Source of the DNA: an uncultured Pelagibacteraceae bacterium
GTDB taxonomy: Bacteria; Pseudomonadota; Alphaproteobacteria; Pelagibacterales; Pelagibacteraceae
Reading direction: 5' to 3'
DNA length: 48,322 bases
Assembly (NCBI GenBank): GCA_902541515.1
Contig: CACBRD010000005.1
Location: 1-48,322, forward strand
In this document: piece after piece, positions 1 through 14,062 of the stretch
Numbering within the stretch: position 1 is the first letter of the stretch
Layout: every line of letters begins with the position of its first letter
Made by a program: the position numbers and the translations under genes
Notes under the pieces: generated by a model
Databases searched by the model: none
What the model was told of the DNA's origin: nothing
Seen by the model: only the letters and a program-made list of their open reading frames with translations

Positions 1-1
1 G

Positions 2-2164
2 GCAATTTCAAACGCTGAAGACAGAAAAAAGTTTAGAAAAAATATGATAGAAATTGGTTTAGATTTACCTAAATCTGAAATCGTAAACAACAATAACCAG
101 GCTACAAAGGTTCTAAAAAAAATTGGTTTGCCCGCAATCATAAGACCTGCTTTCACACTTGGCGGGCTTGGCGGAGGAATAGCAAAAACAAAGAAGGAAT
201 ATTTAAAAATTGTAAAAAACGGACTACATGAGTCACCTGTTAGCCAAGTTTTGGTTGAAGAATGCTTGGAAGGTTGGAAAGAATTTGAGATGGAAGTCGT
301 TAGAGATAAGAAAGATAATTGTATTATTATTTGTTCCATTGAGAATATTGATCCGATGGGCATACATACAGGTGACTCGGTTACAGTTGCACCAGCACTA
401 ACCCTCACTGATAAAGAATATCAGGTCATGAGAAATGCATCTATCGCATGTTTAAGAAAGATTGGAGTTGAGACAGGTGGATCCAATGTTCAATTCGCAA
501 TTAATCCTAAAAATGGTCGAATGGTTATAATTGAGATGAACCCACGTGTATCAAGATCATCAGCTTTGGCATCTAAAGCAACTGGATTTCCAATTGCAAA
601 AGTAGCAGCAAAATTAGCTGTCGGATATACTTTAGATGAACTCAAAAATGAAATTACTAAAATCACCCCTGCATCTTTTGAACCAAGTATCGATTATGTA
701 GTAACCAAAATACCAAGATTTACTTTTGAAAAATTTTCATCCTCTCCAACCACTCTTGGTACTTCAATGAAATCTGTTGGTGAGGCTATGGCGATAGGTA
801 GAAATTTTAAAGAGTCTCTTCAAAAAGCTTTGATATCATTAGAAACTGGTTTCTCGGGTCTTGATAGAATATTTAATTTATCAAAACGACAAATTGAAAA
901 AAAACTGAAAGAAAATATTCCAAACAAAATTTTACTAGTTGCTGAGGGGATAAGAAAAAAAATTAGTTTAGATAAGATTTTTAAATTATCTAAAATTGAT
1001 CCTTGGTTTCTAGGCCAAATTAAAGAAATTGTTGATTGTGAAATAAATTTAAAAAAAGTAGGATTACCAAAAAATTTTACAGAATTTAATAGGATTAAAT
1101 CTATAGGTTTCTCAGACAAAAAATTATCAGAATTAACAAATCTTTCTGAGGATGTTGTTAGAAAAAAAAGGATAGCACTAAAAATATTACCTGTTTATAA
1201 AAAAGTTGATACTTGTGCTGCAGAATTTAAATCTTTCACTCCATACATGTACTCAACTTATCAAAGAAACTTTTCAATAGTTTCAGAATGTGAGGCAGAG
1301 CCGACTGGTAAAAAAAAGATTATTATTCTGGGGGGTGGACCGAATAGAATTGGTCAAGGAATAGAATTTGATTATTGTTGTTGTCAAGCAAGCTTTTCTT
1401 TAAAAGACGCTGGTTTCGAAACAATCATGGTAAATTGTAATCCTGAGACTGTCTCTACCGATTACGATACTAGTGATCGACTTTATTTTGAACCCTTAAA
1501 AGAAGAATTCGTTTTTAATATCATCAAAAAAGAACAAATGAATGGAAACTTAATTGGTATAATTGCCCAGTTTGGAGGACAAACTCCAATTAAACTTGCT
1601 AAATTTTTACATCAAAACAAATTACCTATTTTAGGAACTCAATACAGCTCTATAGATTTAGCAGAGGATAGAGATAGATTTAGAAATTTATTAAATAAAT
1701 TAAAATTAAAACAAGCAGAAAGTGGAATTGCCAAAACTTATAAAGAAGCAATCAAGATTGCTGATAAAATTGGATTACCTTTAATGGTAAGACCATCATA
1801 TGTTTTAGGTGGAAGAGCAATGGAAATAGTTTATGAAAAAGGTCAATTAAGAAATTTTATTGAAGAAGCATTTAAAGCTGCAGAGAAAAATCCAATTTTA
1901 ATCGACAAATTTATTGATCATGCAATGGAAGTTGATGTTGATGCAATATCTGATAGTAAAGAGGTATATGTAGCTGGTATTATGCAGCATATTGAAGAAG
2001 CTGGTATTCATTCTGGGGACTCTGCTTGTAGTTTGCCTCCAATATCAATCAAACCATTTTTAGTTAAGGAGATTGAAAATCAAACTAAAAAACTAGCGTT
2101 AGCTTTAAAAGTCAAAGGTTTCATGAATGTTCAATTTGCAATAAAAAAGATGAAATTTATGTGA
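2..2164 (+). CDS. carB: Carbamoyl-phosphate synthase large subunit, 5'-truncated by window edge, first fragment before a frameshift
   Basis: Open from nt 2 ([20 protein letters not shown]...). Typical CarB ATP-grasp motifs ([21 protein letters not shown]-like, [38 protein letters not shown]). ORF stops prematurely at 2164. Confidence 0.95.
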   Translation, partial: AISNAEDRKKFRKNMIEIGLDLPKSEIVNNNNQATKVLKKIGLPAIIRPAFTLGGLGGGIAKTKKEYLKIVKNGLHESPVSQVLVEECLEGWKEFEMEVVRDKKDNCIIICSIENIDPMGIHTGDSVTVAPALTLTDKEYQVMRNASIACLRKIGVETGGSNVQFAINPKNGRMVIIEMNPRVSRSSALASKATGFPIAKVAAKLAVGYTLDELKNEITKITPASFEPSIDYVVTKIPRFTFEKFSSSPTTLGTSMKSVGEAMAIGRNFKESLQKALISLETGFSGLDRIFNLSKRQIEKKLKENIPNKILLVAEGIRKKISLDKIFKLSKIDPWFLGQIKEIVDCEINLKKVGLPKNFTEFNRIKSIGFSDKKLSELTNLSEDVVRKKRIALKILPVYKKVDTCAAEFKSFTPYMYSTYQRNFSIVSECEAEPTGKKKIIILGGGPNRIGQGIEFDYCCCQASFSLKDAGFETIMVNCNPETVSTDYDTSDRLYFEPLKEEFVFNIIKKEQMNGNLIGIIAQFGGQTPIKLAKFLHQNKLPILGTQYSSIDLAEDRDRFRNLLNKLKLKQAESGIAKTYKEAIKIADKIGLPLMVRPSYVLGGRAMEIVYEKGQLRNFIEEAFKAAEKNPILIDKFIDHAMEVDVDAISDSKEVYVAGIMQHIEEAGIHSGDSACSLPPISIKPFLVKEIENQTKKLALALKVKGFMNVQFAIKKMKFM

Positions 2165-2865
2165 TTGAGGTAAATCCTCGAGCTAGTAGAACTGTCCCCT
2201 TTGTGTCTAAAGCAAAAGGTTTGCCATTAGCAAAGATTGCATCAAGAGTAATGGCTGGAGAGAAATTATTGAAATTTAATTTAAAAGAAAAATCAAAAGG
2301 AATGTATGCAGTTAAAGAAGCAGTATTTCCTTTTAACAAATTTCCAAATAGCGATTTACTTCTTGGTCCAGAAATGAAATCAACAGGTGAAGTAATGGGG
2401 TTTGATAAAAATTTTGGCATGGCATTTGCAAAAAGTCAAATTGCTGCTGCGAATTCACTTCCAAAAAACGGTCTTGCATTTATATCTTTGAAAAACTCTC
2501 ATAAGGATGAGGGGATAGATCTAGCTAAAGATTTAATTAAATTAAATTTTAAGTTAAGTGCAACAAAAGGTACTGCAGAGTATATTCGAAAACATGGAAT
2601 GAAATGTAAAATTATAAATAAAGTCAGCAGTGGAACACCTCACATAGTAGATATTTTAAACTCAAAAAGAATAGCACTTGTAATCAATACTGGTGGAGGA
2701 AATAGTGAGCATCGAATAAACGATGCCATTGCACTCAGAAGAGCAACTTTAAAAAACAAAGTTCCATATTGTACAAATATGTCAACTGCTCAAGCATGTT
2801 TAGAGGCAATAAAATCTCTTAAAACAAAAAAACTTGATATCATTGCACTGCAAGAACTAAAATAA
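2161..2865 (+). CDS. carB: Carbamoyl-phosphate synthase large subunit, C-terminal fragment (continues CarB in the -1 frame)
   Basis: [32 protein letters not shown] is the direct continuation of CarB; ends with the MGS-like allosteric domain. Confidence 0.93.
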   Translation: MIEVNPRASRTVPFVSKAKGLPLAKIASRVMAGEKLLKFNLKEKSKGMYAVKEAVFPFNKFPNSDLLLGPEMKSTGEVMGFDKNFGMAFAKSQIAAANSLPKNGLAFISLKNSHKDEGIDLAKDLIKLNFKLSATKGTAEYIRKHGMKCKIINKVSSGTPHIVDILNSKRIALVINTGGGNSEHRINDAIALRRATLKNKVPYCTNMSTAQACLEAIKSLKTKKLDIIALQELK

Positions 2866-2867
2866 TA

Positions 2868-2896
2868 TTACAATTGAAAGTTGTAAAATTTTTTTT
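2868..2896 (+). terminator. Rho-independent-like terminator after carB
   Basis: TTACAA-TTGAAAG-TTGTAA stem-loop followed by AATTTTTTTT, directly after the carB stop. Confidence 0.6.
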
Positions 2897-2969
2897 CTGA
2901 GGAATAATTGCCCAAAATGAATAATCGTTAGGTTGTATTCATCAAATTTATTTTTTAAAATTTATTCAT

Positions 2970-3230
2970 ATGAGTTCAGAAGTTCGTCAATATATTATCG
3001 AAGACGCATCTAAAAAAAGTGAAATTTTTAGTGCTCAACTATTAAAACTTCCTATCAAAAAAAAAATTTTAAAATCAAAGACCACTAATCTAGATGAATG
3101 TGCCTATTGGAAACTTTATGACAAAACAAATATTCATGAAGATGGTGACCAGTTGAAAGCAGTGACAGGAATTTGTTTAGTATTGGGAGTATTTAGTTTT
3201 ATTGGTTTATATTCGAGTTTATTAAGTTAA
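2970..3230 (+). CDS. Small hypothetical protein with one C-terminal TM helix
   Basis: 86 aa ORF with ATG start; C-terminal hydrophobic stretch AVTGICLVLGVFSFIGLYSSLLS. Confidence 0.6.
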   Translation: MSSEVRQYIIEDASKKSEIFSAQLLKLPIKKKILKSKTTNLDECAYWKLYDKTNIHEDGDQLKAVTGICLVLGVFSFIGLYSSLLS

Positions 3231-3893
3231 TTACTCAACTTTCCAATCAGTGGGAAAGGTGACATAATTTACCTGAATACATCTTCTTTCCTTGATAATC
3301 TTCTTTTTTTCCATACCATGCCAAGTATTAGGTCCACTAGTGAATAGATATCCATAATTATGTTTATAAGGAACTGTTTTAACTTTTTCTAATTTTTCAT
3401 TATAAAAATCAGTGCCTAGATCCTCAGACTCTTTTGCATTATTAACAAAAATCAAACCTGACATTAATTTCTCTTTAATATCGCAATGCGGTTTAAGCCA
3501 AAAACCCTCACGATCACATATAATTTCAACTCTAACATATGAATTAGATAAATCTTTATCAATCATTTTTGAAATTGCATTACAGGTAGCCTTTGATTGA
3601 AGCTCAGTAATAAATTTTACCAAATTTGGAAATTGTGAAGCATTTTCTTTTGTGACAAAACATCTAAAATTAATTGCTTTTCCCCCAGATGCTATTCCTT
3701 CTCTAAATTCTGCCGCACCACCATCGATAGCTCTTGTTCCATCATAATTAAGATTATGTTTACTGATGTCGGGGATGTCTGCATTTTCAATTTCTTTAAT
3801 TGCTTCATCGCTTAAGGCATTATTGTATTCCCAATGATTAAAAGGAGATTCATATTTTTTGGAGTTGTTTAAAATGGAATTAAGAAAAGTCAT
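3231..3893 (-). CDS. 2OG-Fe(II) oxygenase-like protein
   Basis: HxD (PHCDIKE), distal His (NTWHGM) and following Arg (ERRCIQVNY) arranged as in 2-oxoglutarate/Fe(II) dioxygenases. Confidence 0.6.
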   Translation of the reverse strand: MTFLNSILNNSKKYESPFNHWEYNNALSDEAIKEIENADIPDISKHNLNYDGTRAIDGGAAEFREGIASGGKAINFRCFVTKENASQFPNLVKFITELQSKATCNAISKMIDKDLSNSYVRVEIICDREGFWLKPHCDIKEKLMSGLIFVNNAKESEDLGTDFYNEKLEKVKTVPYKHNYGYLFTSGPNTWHGMEKKKIIKERRCIQVNYVTFPTDWKVE

Positions 3894-4830
3894 AATTTTG
3901 AAATTTTTTTTCTATATAACCTGCTATTCTATCAGTTTCATTAAGTTTTTTATAATCCCAACTTTCAACAGAAGACTCCAGATTTCTTATAATATCTAAA
4001 GATTTGAACAACTCAAAAAATTTTTTGAAGCGATAATTGTTCTTAATAGGTGGCATATCTGCTACATATATAGGTTTACCTGTTATTGCAGCTTCAGATA
4101 TCATGGACGTTGAGTCACAAGTTACCACTATATGGTCTGCTAACTTCAGTGATGATAAATAAGCTTTTTTATCAACATCTGAAATAATGATTTGATCCCC
4201 ATTATAAAAATCTTTAGCTTTATCAATAATTCTTTGAGGGGTTCTCATTGAAGGAATAAAAATTAATTGGTAGCCATTATCAAGAAAATTTTTTTTGATT
4301 TTATAGAAAATTTCTTCAACTAAATTATCCCTAAAATTATAATATTTATTTGGACCACCAACAACAAGTACCACTACTTTTTCTTTTTGAATTTTTGGTT
4401 TTAAATAATTTATATTATCATCTAATTCACTTTCTCGTAGATAGTGGATGGCTCCTTTAGTTGATAATACGTTTTCACCTTTTAGATCATCATGTTCTGG
4501 GGTAATTACAAAATCGAAATTATTTAAAGATACCTTTGGATCTTGGATATGAATATTCATGATTCTATTTCCAAACTTTTTTTTTAAGAAAATTGAAGGA
4601 ATTACACTTTTTCTGCCGCAAGATATCACAACATTAAATTTTTCTAAAATATCATTTTTAAAAACAAACCTTTTAATTGGCGTGATTTTTGGGGGGATCA
4701 TTTTCCAAAAATTATTCAGTTCAATTTTCTCGTGTATAAAATCTAAATCTAAAGCTTTGGCAAGTCCTTCAACTTGGCTAATCATGCCATGCATGCCCTC
4801 GGTCAATAATAAACCTTTTAATTTAGTCAT
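3880..4830 (-). CDS. ELM1/GtrOC1-family (DUF1022-like) putative glycosyltransferase-fold protein
   Basis: GLLLTEGMHGMISQVEGLAKAL, VVISCGRKSVIPSIFLKK, HIQDPK, VVGGPNKYY, VTCDSTSMISEA, GKPIYVADMP motifs. Confidence 0.75.
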   Translation of the reverse strand: MTKLKGLLLTEGMHGMISQVEGLAKALDLDFIHEKIELNNFWKMIPPKITPIKRFVFKNDILEKFNVVISCGRKSVIPSIFLKKKFGNRIMNIHIQDPKVSLNNFDFVITPEHDDLKGENVLSTKGAIHYLRESELDDNINYLKPKIQKEKVVVLVVGGPNKYYNFRDNLVEEIFYKIKKNFLDNGYQLIFIPSMRTPQRIIDKAKDFYNGDQIIISDVDKKAYLSSLKLADHIVVTCDSTSMISEAAITGKPIYVADMPPIKNNYRFKKFFELFKSLDIIRNLESSVESWDYKKLNETDRIAGYIEKKFQNYDFS

Positions 4831-4851
4831 TAATCACTATATAGCTTTCAT

Positions 4852-5796
4852 ATGAGTCAAAATCCAACTAAACACACAAAAGTGTTAATAATTGGGTCTG
4901 GTCCAGCTGGATATACAGCAGCTGTTTACGCAGCAAGAGCAATGTTAAATCCAATTTTAGTTTATGGTTCAGAGCCAGGTGGACAATTAACTACAACAAC
5001 AGATGTTGAAAATTTTCCAGGGTTTGCTGATGTTATTCAGGGTCCTTGGCTTATGGATCAAATGAAAGAGCAAGCAAAAGCAGTTGGAACAGAAATGATT
5101 GAAGATCATATAAGTTCTGTCGATTTAAAAAAAACACCTTTTGAAGCTATCGGAGATACTGGTCAAAAATACACTGCTGATAGCATAATAATTTCAACAG
5201 GGGCACAAGCAAGATGGTTAAATTTAAAATCAGAACAAGAGTTCAGAGGTTTTGGAGTATCCGCATGTGCAACATGTGATGGTTTTTTCTTTAAAGACAA
5301 AGAAGTTGCTGTTGTTGGAGGAGGCAACGCAGCTGTTGAAGAAGCGATGTTTCTTACGAAATTTGCATCAAAAGTAAAATTAATTCACAGAAGAGATAAT
5401 TTAAGAGCTGAAAAAATGCTTCAAAAAAAACTTATGGAGAATAAAAAAATTGAAATTATTTGGGATAGTGTTGTTGAAGACGTTATTGGTGATAAAGATC
5501 CAAAAAATGTTAAAGGAATTAAAATTAAGAATGTTAAAACAAATAAAATTGATGAAATTAAACTAGATGGTGTCTTCATCGCAATTGGACATGATCCTGC
5601 TACGCAATTATTTAAAAATCAATTAAGTATGGATAAAGAGGGGTATTTAATAACAAAACCAGATTCAACAGAGACTAATGTACCAGGCGTTTATGCGGCT
5701 GGAGATGTAAAAGATAAAACATTTAGACAAGCAGTGACTGCTGCTGGTATGGGTTGTATGGCAGCACTAGAGGCTGAAAAGTTTTTATCACATTAA
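4852..5796 (+). CDS. trxB: Thioredoxin reductase
   Basis: FAD motif GSGPAGYTAAVYAARA, redox CATCDG, NADPH GGGNAAVEEA, C-terminal GVYAAGDV. Confidence 0.97.
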   Translation: MSQNPTKHTKVLIIGSGPAGYTAAVYAARAMLNPILVYGSEPGGQLTTTTDVENFPGFADVIQGPWLMDQMKEQAKAVGTEMIEDHISSVDLKKTPFEAIGDTGQKYTADSIIISTGAQARWLNLKSEQEFRGFGVSACATCDGFFFKDKEVAVVGGGNAAVEEAMFLTKFASKVKLIHRRDNLRAEKMLQKKLMENKKIEIIWDSVVEDVIGDKDPKNVKGIKIKNVKTNKIDEIKLDGVFIAIGHDPATQLFKNQLSMDKEGYLITKPDSTETNVPGVYAAGDVKDKTFRQAVTAAGMGCMAALEAEKFLSH

Positions 5797-5797
5797 A

Positions 5798-6745
5798 GTG
5801 AAAAATAACCTTCATGTATTTTTAGGAGCAACAGTTGCTGATGCAGCTGCAAGACCATTACACTGGGTATACAATCAAAAAAAACTTAATTCCTATATTA
5901 AAGGTAAAAAAGACTTTACTTTTTTAAAAAAAAATAAAAGTCCTTTCTACAATATAAAAACTGGGAAAGTATCAGGTTATAATGAAATTGGACAAGTTAT
6001 GTTTCAAACACTTCTAGAAAATTATGAAGATATAGATAAAGAATTTAAAAAAAATATTCTGAAGAATTTTGGTCCTGGAAGTGGATATTGGAAAAATTTG
6101 AATCTCAGATCAAAATATAAAAAAGTAAAAGATTGGCGTGGTATGGTCAAAGGACCATGGATTCACCAAAATATTATAGAAACTGTAAACAATATTAAAT
6201 CAAATAAGAAGATTTCGGGTGGAGTAAAAGTTAATGAATCTGATGGGTTTTGTGCTGCACTTCCATACTTTCTTTATGGTTATGATTTCAAAAGTCTAGA
6301 AAAAATCATAAGAATTGTGACTGCTTCAAAAATTAGTTTAAAATATGCATTAGCAAAATTTTATATAATTGATTTTGCTCTTAAAGGAGCTAAAGATCCA
6401 GTTCATGAATTTATTAAAAGATTTAAAAAAAGTACATCATTTAAAGTTATTGTTAATGATATTAAAAAAATAAGAAGATTAAATTCAAAATTTCATCCTA
6501 TTACTATTAAAAAGCTTGGCATGGCATGTAGTTATCCAGGAACTTTTAATAGTTCAATATACACAATAATTAATTCAAGAAATTATAAAGAAGCTATATT
6601 AAAAACAATAAAGGCAGGTGGTTGCAATTGCTCTAGAGCGAATTTCACTGGAGCATACTTCGCTGCATTAAAAGGATTTAATTCAATTCCGAATTCTTGG
6701 ATAAAAAAAACGATTCCGGCAAAAAAGATTTTAAGTCAAAAATAA
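5798..6745 (+). CDS. ADP-ribosylglycohydrolase / J1-crystallin-like family protein
   Basis: GTG start 1 nt after trxB stop. N-terminal LGATVADAAARPLHWVYN and C-terminal AGGCNCSRANFTGAYFAALKG resemble the ADP-ribosylglycohydrolase superfamily; most metal-binding Asp motifs absent. Confidence 0.6.
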   Translation: MKNNLHVFLGATVADAAARPLHWVYNQKKLNSYIKGKKDFTFLKKNKSPFYNIKTGKVSGYNEIGQVMFQTLLENYEDIDKEFKKNILKNFGPGSGYWKNLNLRSKYKKVKDWRGMVKGPWIHQNIIETVNNIKSNKKISGGVKVNESDGFCAALPYFLYGYDFKSLEKIIRIVTASKISLKYALAKFYIIDFALKGAKDPVHEFIKRFKKSTSFKVIVNDIKKIRRLNSKFHPITIKKLGMACSYPGTFNSSIYTIINSRNYKEAILKTIKAGGCNCSRANFTGAYFAALKGFNSIPNSWIKKTIPAKKILSQK

Positions 6746-10128
<3,383 letters not shown>

Positions 10129-10147
<19 letters not shown>

Positions 10148-10884
10148 TAATTACTGGTGGAGCAACTAGAATAGGTGCTGCAATAGCTGAAAAATTATCA
10201 GGGCCAAACAAACAAATTATAATTCATTATAATAAATCAAAAGCAAAAGCTGAAAATTTAAAAAAGAAACTTCAAAATTATGGGTCTAAAATTTATTTAG
10301 TAAAAGGAAATCTTAGTAAAGAAAAAGATGTCATGAAAATTATGAAGTTTGCTAAATCAAAATTAAAATATTTTGATTGTCTAATTAACAATGCATCTTT
10401 ATTCGAAAATGATAAACTTGAAAACTTTAGTTCTAAAAGTTGGGAAAATCACATTTCAACAAATCTTAAAGCCCCTGCCCTTTTATCGAAAGAATTCTCA
10501 AAAAATATAAGAGGTAAAAATAATAACATAATTAATATAATTGATCAGAGAGTTTTTAAACTAACTCCTTTCTTTTTTTCATACACAATTAGTAAAACTG
10601 GACTTTATACTCTTACAAAAACTAGTGCTATGAGTTTAGCACCTAATATAAGGGTAAACGCTATAGCACCTGGACCAACAATTAAGAATAAAAGACAATC
10701 CGAAAAACACTTTAAGAATCAATATTTAGCAACACCTCTCAAAAAACAAGTTGCTGTAAAAGAGATTTGTGATGCAGTTGACTTTTTTATTAAAAACAGC
10801 TCTATTACTGGTCAAGTTTTAGCTATTGATAGTGGTCAAAGTTTGAATTGGCAGACACCCGATATAATGCGAGGAAAAGAATGA
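10129..10884 (+). CDS. SDR-family oxidoreductase, possibly pteridine reductase (FolM-like)
   Basis: [18 protein letters not shown] Rossmann motif, [13 protein letters not shown] catalytic motif, INAIAPGPT; near folB. Confidence 0.8.
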
Positions 10885-11813
10885 AAAAAATATTTTTAAT
10901 TTCAATTTTTTTACTTGTCTCAAGTAATCTTTTAGCAAATACCTTAGAATATAAAGGTTTAGAAAAATTATCAAAAAATAATACTTTCATGAATAATAAG
11001 GGTGAACCTTATTCAATTGAAGAAATATCTGATAAAAAAAATTCTTTGATAATAATTTATAATCATGGAAGTACTCAAGATCATAAGCAGGATCCATGCA
11101 AATTTAAACCTAAATTTGGATATGTTTGGAATGGTGCAGTAGTACCAGCTATCTTAAAATTACATAATAAAAAAATTAATGGGTTAGAGGTTAAGATTTA
11201 TCGTGTATGCTCAGGAGTAAAAGGTATGTCAGTCAAGAACCAAAAAAAATACAGAAAAGAATTGAAATCAAAAGGAAAAATTAATTTAGTAGATGAGCAT
11301 AAAATTATTAAAAGACCAAAGATAATTTTAAATGAAGTTGAAAATTTGAAGAATCTTGGATTTGATAAAATAATATTATCAGGATATTCGGCTGGTGGAT
11401 GGTCATCTCTAGTTTTACAATCAAAATATCCAGAAAAAATTATAGGAACAATTGCTTTTAACCCTGCATTTGCTGGACCAAAAAAAGAATGGCAAAAAAA
11501 ATATCCTGAATGGGGTGCTTTTAGAGAAGATTCAATAAATAAATTAAAAAAAACAGATACAATAAACGCAATTGTTTTTGCACATAAAGACGACACTTTT
11601 GAAGATCCTAAAACTTTATCATTTTTTGAAAATTTTAAAGATTTAAATCTTATTGATTATAGTGAATTAAAACCAACCACATGCACTTATGCAGATGGAG
11701 ATAAAAAAATGTCTTCAGATAAAGGACATAATATTCCACAATCAAAATGTTTTACAAAATATTTAGATGATAAAAATTATCTGATTTCATTTCTTGAAAA
11801 TATACTTAGATGA
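10881..11813 (+). CDS. Secreted alpha/beta hydrolase-like protein
   Basis: ATGA overlap with upstream gene; signal peptide [19 protein letters not shown]; nucleophile elbow GYSAGG. Confidence 0.7.
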   Translation: MKKIFLISIFLLVSSNLLANTLEYKGLEKLSKNNTFMNNKGEPYSIEEISDKKNSLIIIYNHGSTQDHKQDPCKFKPKFGYVWNGAVVPAILKLHNKKINGLEVKIYRVCSGVKGMSVKNQKKYRKELKSKGKINLVDEHKIIKRPKIILNEVENLKNLGFDKIILSGYSAGGWSSLVLQSKYPEKIIGTIAFNPAFAGPKKEWQKKYPEWGAFREDSINKLKKTDTINAIVFAHKDDTFEDPKTLSFFENFKDLNLIDYSELKPTTCTYADGDKKMSSDKGHNIPQSKCFTKYLDDKNYLISFLENILR

Positions 11814-12235
11814 AAAAAAATAATTTGAAGATTGTTAAAATAGACAAAAATAAAAGCTTATTTAATTATGAGAAGAAAATTCTTATTAATGAATTAATTT
11901 TGAATTTAAAACTTGGGTACTATGATTTTGAAAAAGAAAAACCTCAAAAAGTTAAATTTAGCCTTGAAATTGACTATCAAGACAAAAAGCCTTCAAATGA
12001 CAAGGATATTAAATCTATTGTCAACTACAGCACAATTGTCAAATTAATTACAAAACTAGTAAAAAAGAAACATTATAATTTTTTAGAAACGCTTGCGGAG
12101 TCTGTTTTTGATGAATTGTTTAAGGATAAAAGGATTGCAAAAATAATGCTTAAAATTGAAAAATTAGAAATTTTAAAACAATGCTCATCCGTTGGTATAC
12201 AGATTACCAAAAAAAGAAGTTATGATAAGTTCTGA
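11810..12235 (+). CDS. folB: Dihydroneopterin aldolase family protein
   Basis: [54 protein letters not shown] typical of FolB. Confidence 0.82.
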   Translation: MKKNNLKIVKIDKNKSLFNYEKKILINELILNLKLGYYDFEKEKPQKVKFSLEIDYQDKKPSNDKDIKSIVNYSTIVKLITKLVKKKHYNFLETLAESVFDELFKDKRIAKIMLKIEKLEILKQCSSVGIQITKKRSYDKF

Positions 12236-14057
12236 AATTGGAAAAGAAGTAATTAAAAAAGAACTTCCGTTAATACCGAAACTGCCCGGTGTTTACCGCA
12301 TGCTTAACGATAAAGGAGAAATTCTTTATGTTGGTAAAGCAAAAAATTTACCTAATAGACTTAAAAGTTACATTTCAGAAAAAAACCATATTATCAGAAC
12401 AGAAAGAATGTTATCTCAAACAAAAAAACTTGAGATTACAACTACCTCGAATGAAAGTGAGGCTTTACTGCTTGAAGCCAACTTAATTAAAAAGCACAAA
12501 CCAAAATTTAATATTTTACTAAGAGATGATAAATCTTTTCCTTTTATATTTATTGGTAATAAAGATGTCTGGCCTCAGATAAGACGACATAGAGGAAAAA
12601 AAACCAAGGAAGGTTTTTATTTTGGTCCATTCGCATCAGCTGGCTCAGCAAATTGGACTATAAAGATGATACAAAAAATTTTCCATTTAAGAGTATGCGA
12701 TGATACAGTTTTCAAAAATCGGGAACGACCATGCATTCTTTATCAAATTAAAAGGTGTTCTGGACCTTGCGTTGGATATGTCGAAAAGGAAGACTATAAT
12801 AAAACTGTTGATGATGCGATAGAATTCGTTTCAGGAAAATCAAGAAAAATTCAAAAAAGTCTTTCAGATCAAATGGAAAAAGCTAGTGAAAATTTAGATT
12901 TTGAGAAGGCTGTAATTTTGAGAGATAGAATAAAATCATTAAATATTATTCAATCTTCCCAAAGAATCAATGAAGCAAATTTAATCGAGGCCGATGTGAT
13001 TGCGGGTTATAAAGAGTCTGGAAAAACTTGTATTCAGGTTTTTTTTTATCGTTCAAAACAAAATTGGGGTAACCAGGCATTTTTTCCAAAACATGATCCA
13101 GATGAAAGTCTAAGTAACATACTTAATTCTTTTGTTTCACAATTTTATGAAAATAAAAGTGTGCCTTCTTCGATAATAATTTCCGAAGAAATAAAAGAAA
13201 AAAATCTGATAGAAAAAACTCTCTCTAAAAAAGAAGGTAAACAAGTAAATTTATCTGTTGCAAAAAAAGGGTCAAAACTGAAAGTTATCAATCAAGCAAC
13301 CAAAAATGCAAAAGAAAGTTTAAATCGAAAACTTTATGAAAGTCAGAATAATAGAGAATTATTTGACTCAGTTGCGAGTAAATTTAATCTTGAGACAAAT
13401 ATAAATTTAGTAGAGGTTTATGATAATAGCCATATTCAAGGAACAAATAGTGTCGGGGCCTTAATTGCATTCGGTGAAGAAGGTTTTATTAAGAAAAGAT
13501 ATCGAAAATTTAACATTAAATCAAAAAAGAATGAACAAGATGATTACGGAATGATGCGAGAAGTATTGAACAGAAGGTTTAAAAGAGCAATTCAAGAAAA
13601 AGACAATTATCTCTCCTTTCCTGATTTAGTAATAGTTGACGGCGGAAAAGGTCAATATTCTGTTGCAAGAGACTCTTTAAATGAATTAGGACTTCACGAA
13701 ATACCGATTATCGCGATTGCTAAGGGAAAATTTAGAAATAGCGGTAATGAAACTTTTTTTCATAATGGCAAAGAATATAAATTCAATAAAAATGACCCTA
13801 CTCTTTTCTTTCTTCAAAGAATAAGAGATGAGTCTCATCGTTTTGCAATTAGTGCTCATAGAGCAAAGAGAAAAAGAGGTATAAGTAAGTCTTTGTTAGA
13901 CCAGATTGAGGGCATTGGATCTATCAGAAAAAGAGCTTTATTAAATCATTTTGGGTCTGCTCGAGCAGTAGAGTCTGCCAGTCTAGATGAAATAAAATCA
14001 GTTGATGGTGTTGAGGAAAAAGTTGCAAAAAAGATATATAACTTCTTTCACGAATAG
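12222..14057 (+). CDS. uvrC: Excinuclease ABC subunit C
   Basis: GIY-YIG domain [57 protein letters not shown]-terminal HhH. ATG at 12222 preferred over TTG at 12192. Confidence 0.97.
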   Translation: MISSEIGKEVIKKELPLIPKLPGVYRMLNDKGEILYVGKAKNLPNRLKSYISEKNHIIRTERMLSQTKKLEITTTSNESEALLLEANLIKKHKPKFNILLRDDKSFPFIFIGNKDVWPQIRRHRGKKTKEGFYFGPFASAGSANWTIKMIQKIFHLRVCDDTVFKNRERPCILYQIKRCSGPCVGYVEKEDYNKTVDDAIEFVSGKSRKIQKSLSDQMEKASENLDFEKAVILRDRIKSLNIIQSSQRINEANLIEADVIAGYKESGKTCIQVFFYRSKQNWGNQAFFPKHDPDESLSNILNSFVSQFYENKSVPSSIIISEEIKEKNLIEKTLSKKEGKQVNLSVAKKGSKLKVINQATKNAKESLNRKLYESQNNRELFDSVASKFNLETNINLVEVYDNSHIQGTNSVGALIAFGEEGFIKKRYRKFNIKSKKNEQDDYGMMREVLNRRFKRAIQEKDNYLSFPDLVIVDGGKGQYSVARDSLNELGLHEIPIIAIAKGKFRNSGNETFFHNGKEYKFNKNDPTLFFLQRIRDESHRFAISAHRAKRKRGISKSLLDQIEGIGSIRKRALLNHFGSARAVESASLDEIKSVDGVEEKVAKKIYNFFHE

Positions 14058-14062
14058 AGATT

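Noticed and set aside
2157-2420. 87-aa minus-strand ORF near the carB frameshift
   Set aside because: Antisense to conserved CarB sequence; does not explain the frameshift.
11198-11596. 132-aa minus-strand ORF inside the alpha/beta hydrolase gene
   Set aside because: Longest antisense ORF but Phe/Ser-rich shadow translation; sense strand has a signal peptide and GxSxG motif.
12289-12486. 65-aa plus-strand ORF within uvrC
   Set aside because: Out-of-frame over the conserved GIY-YIG domain.
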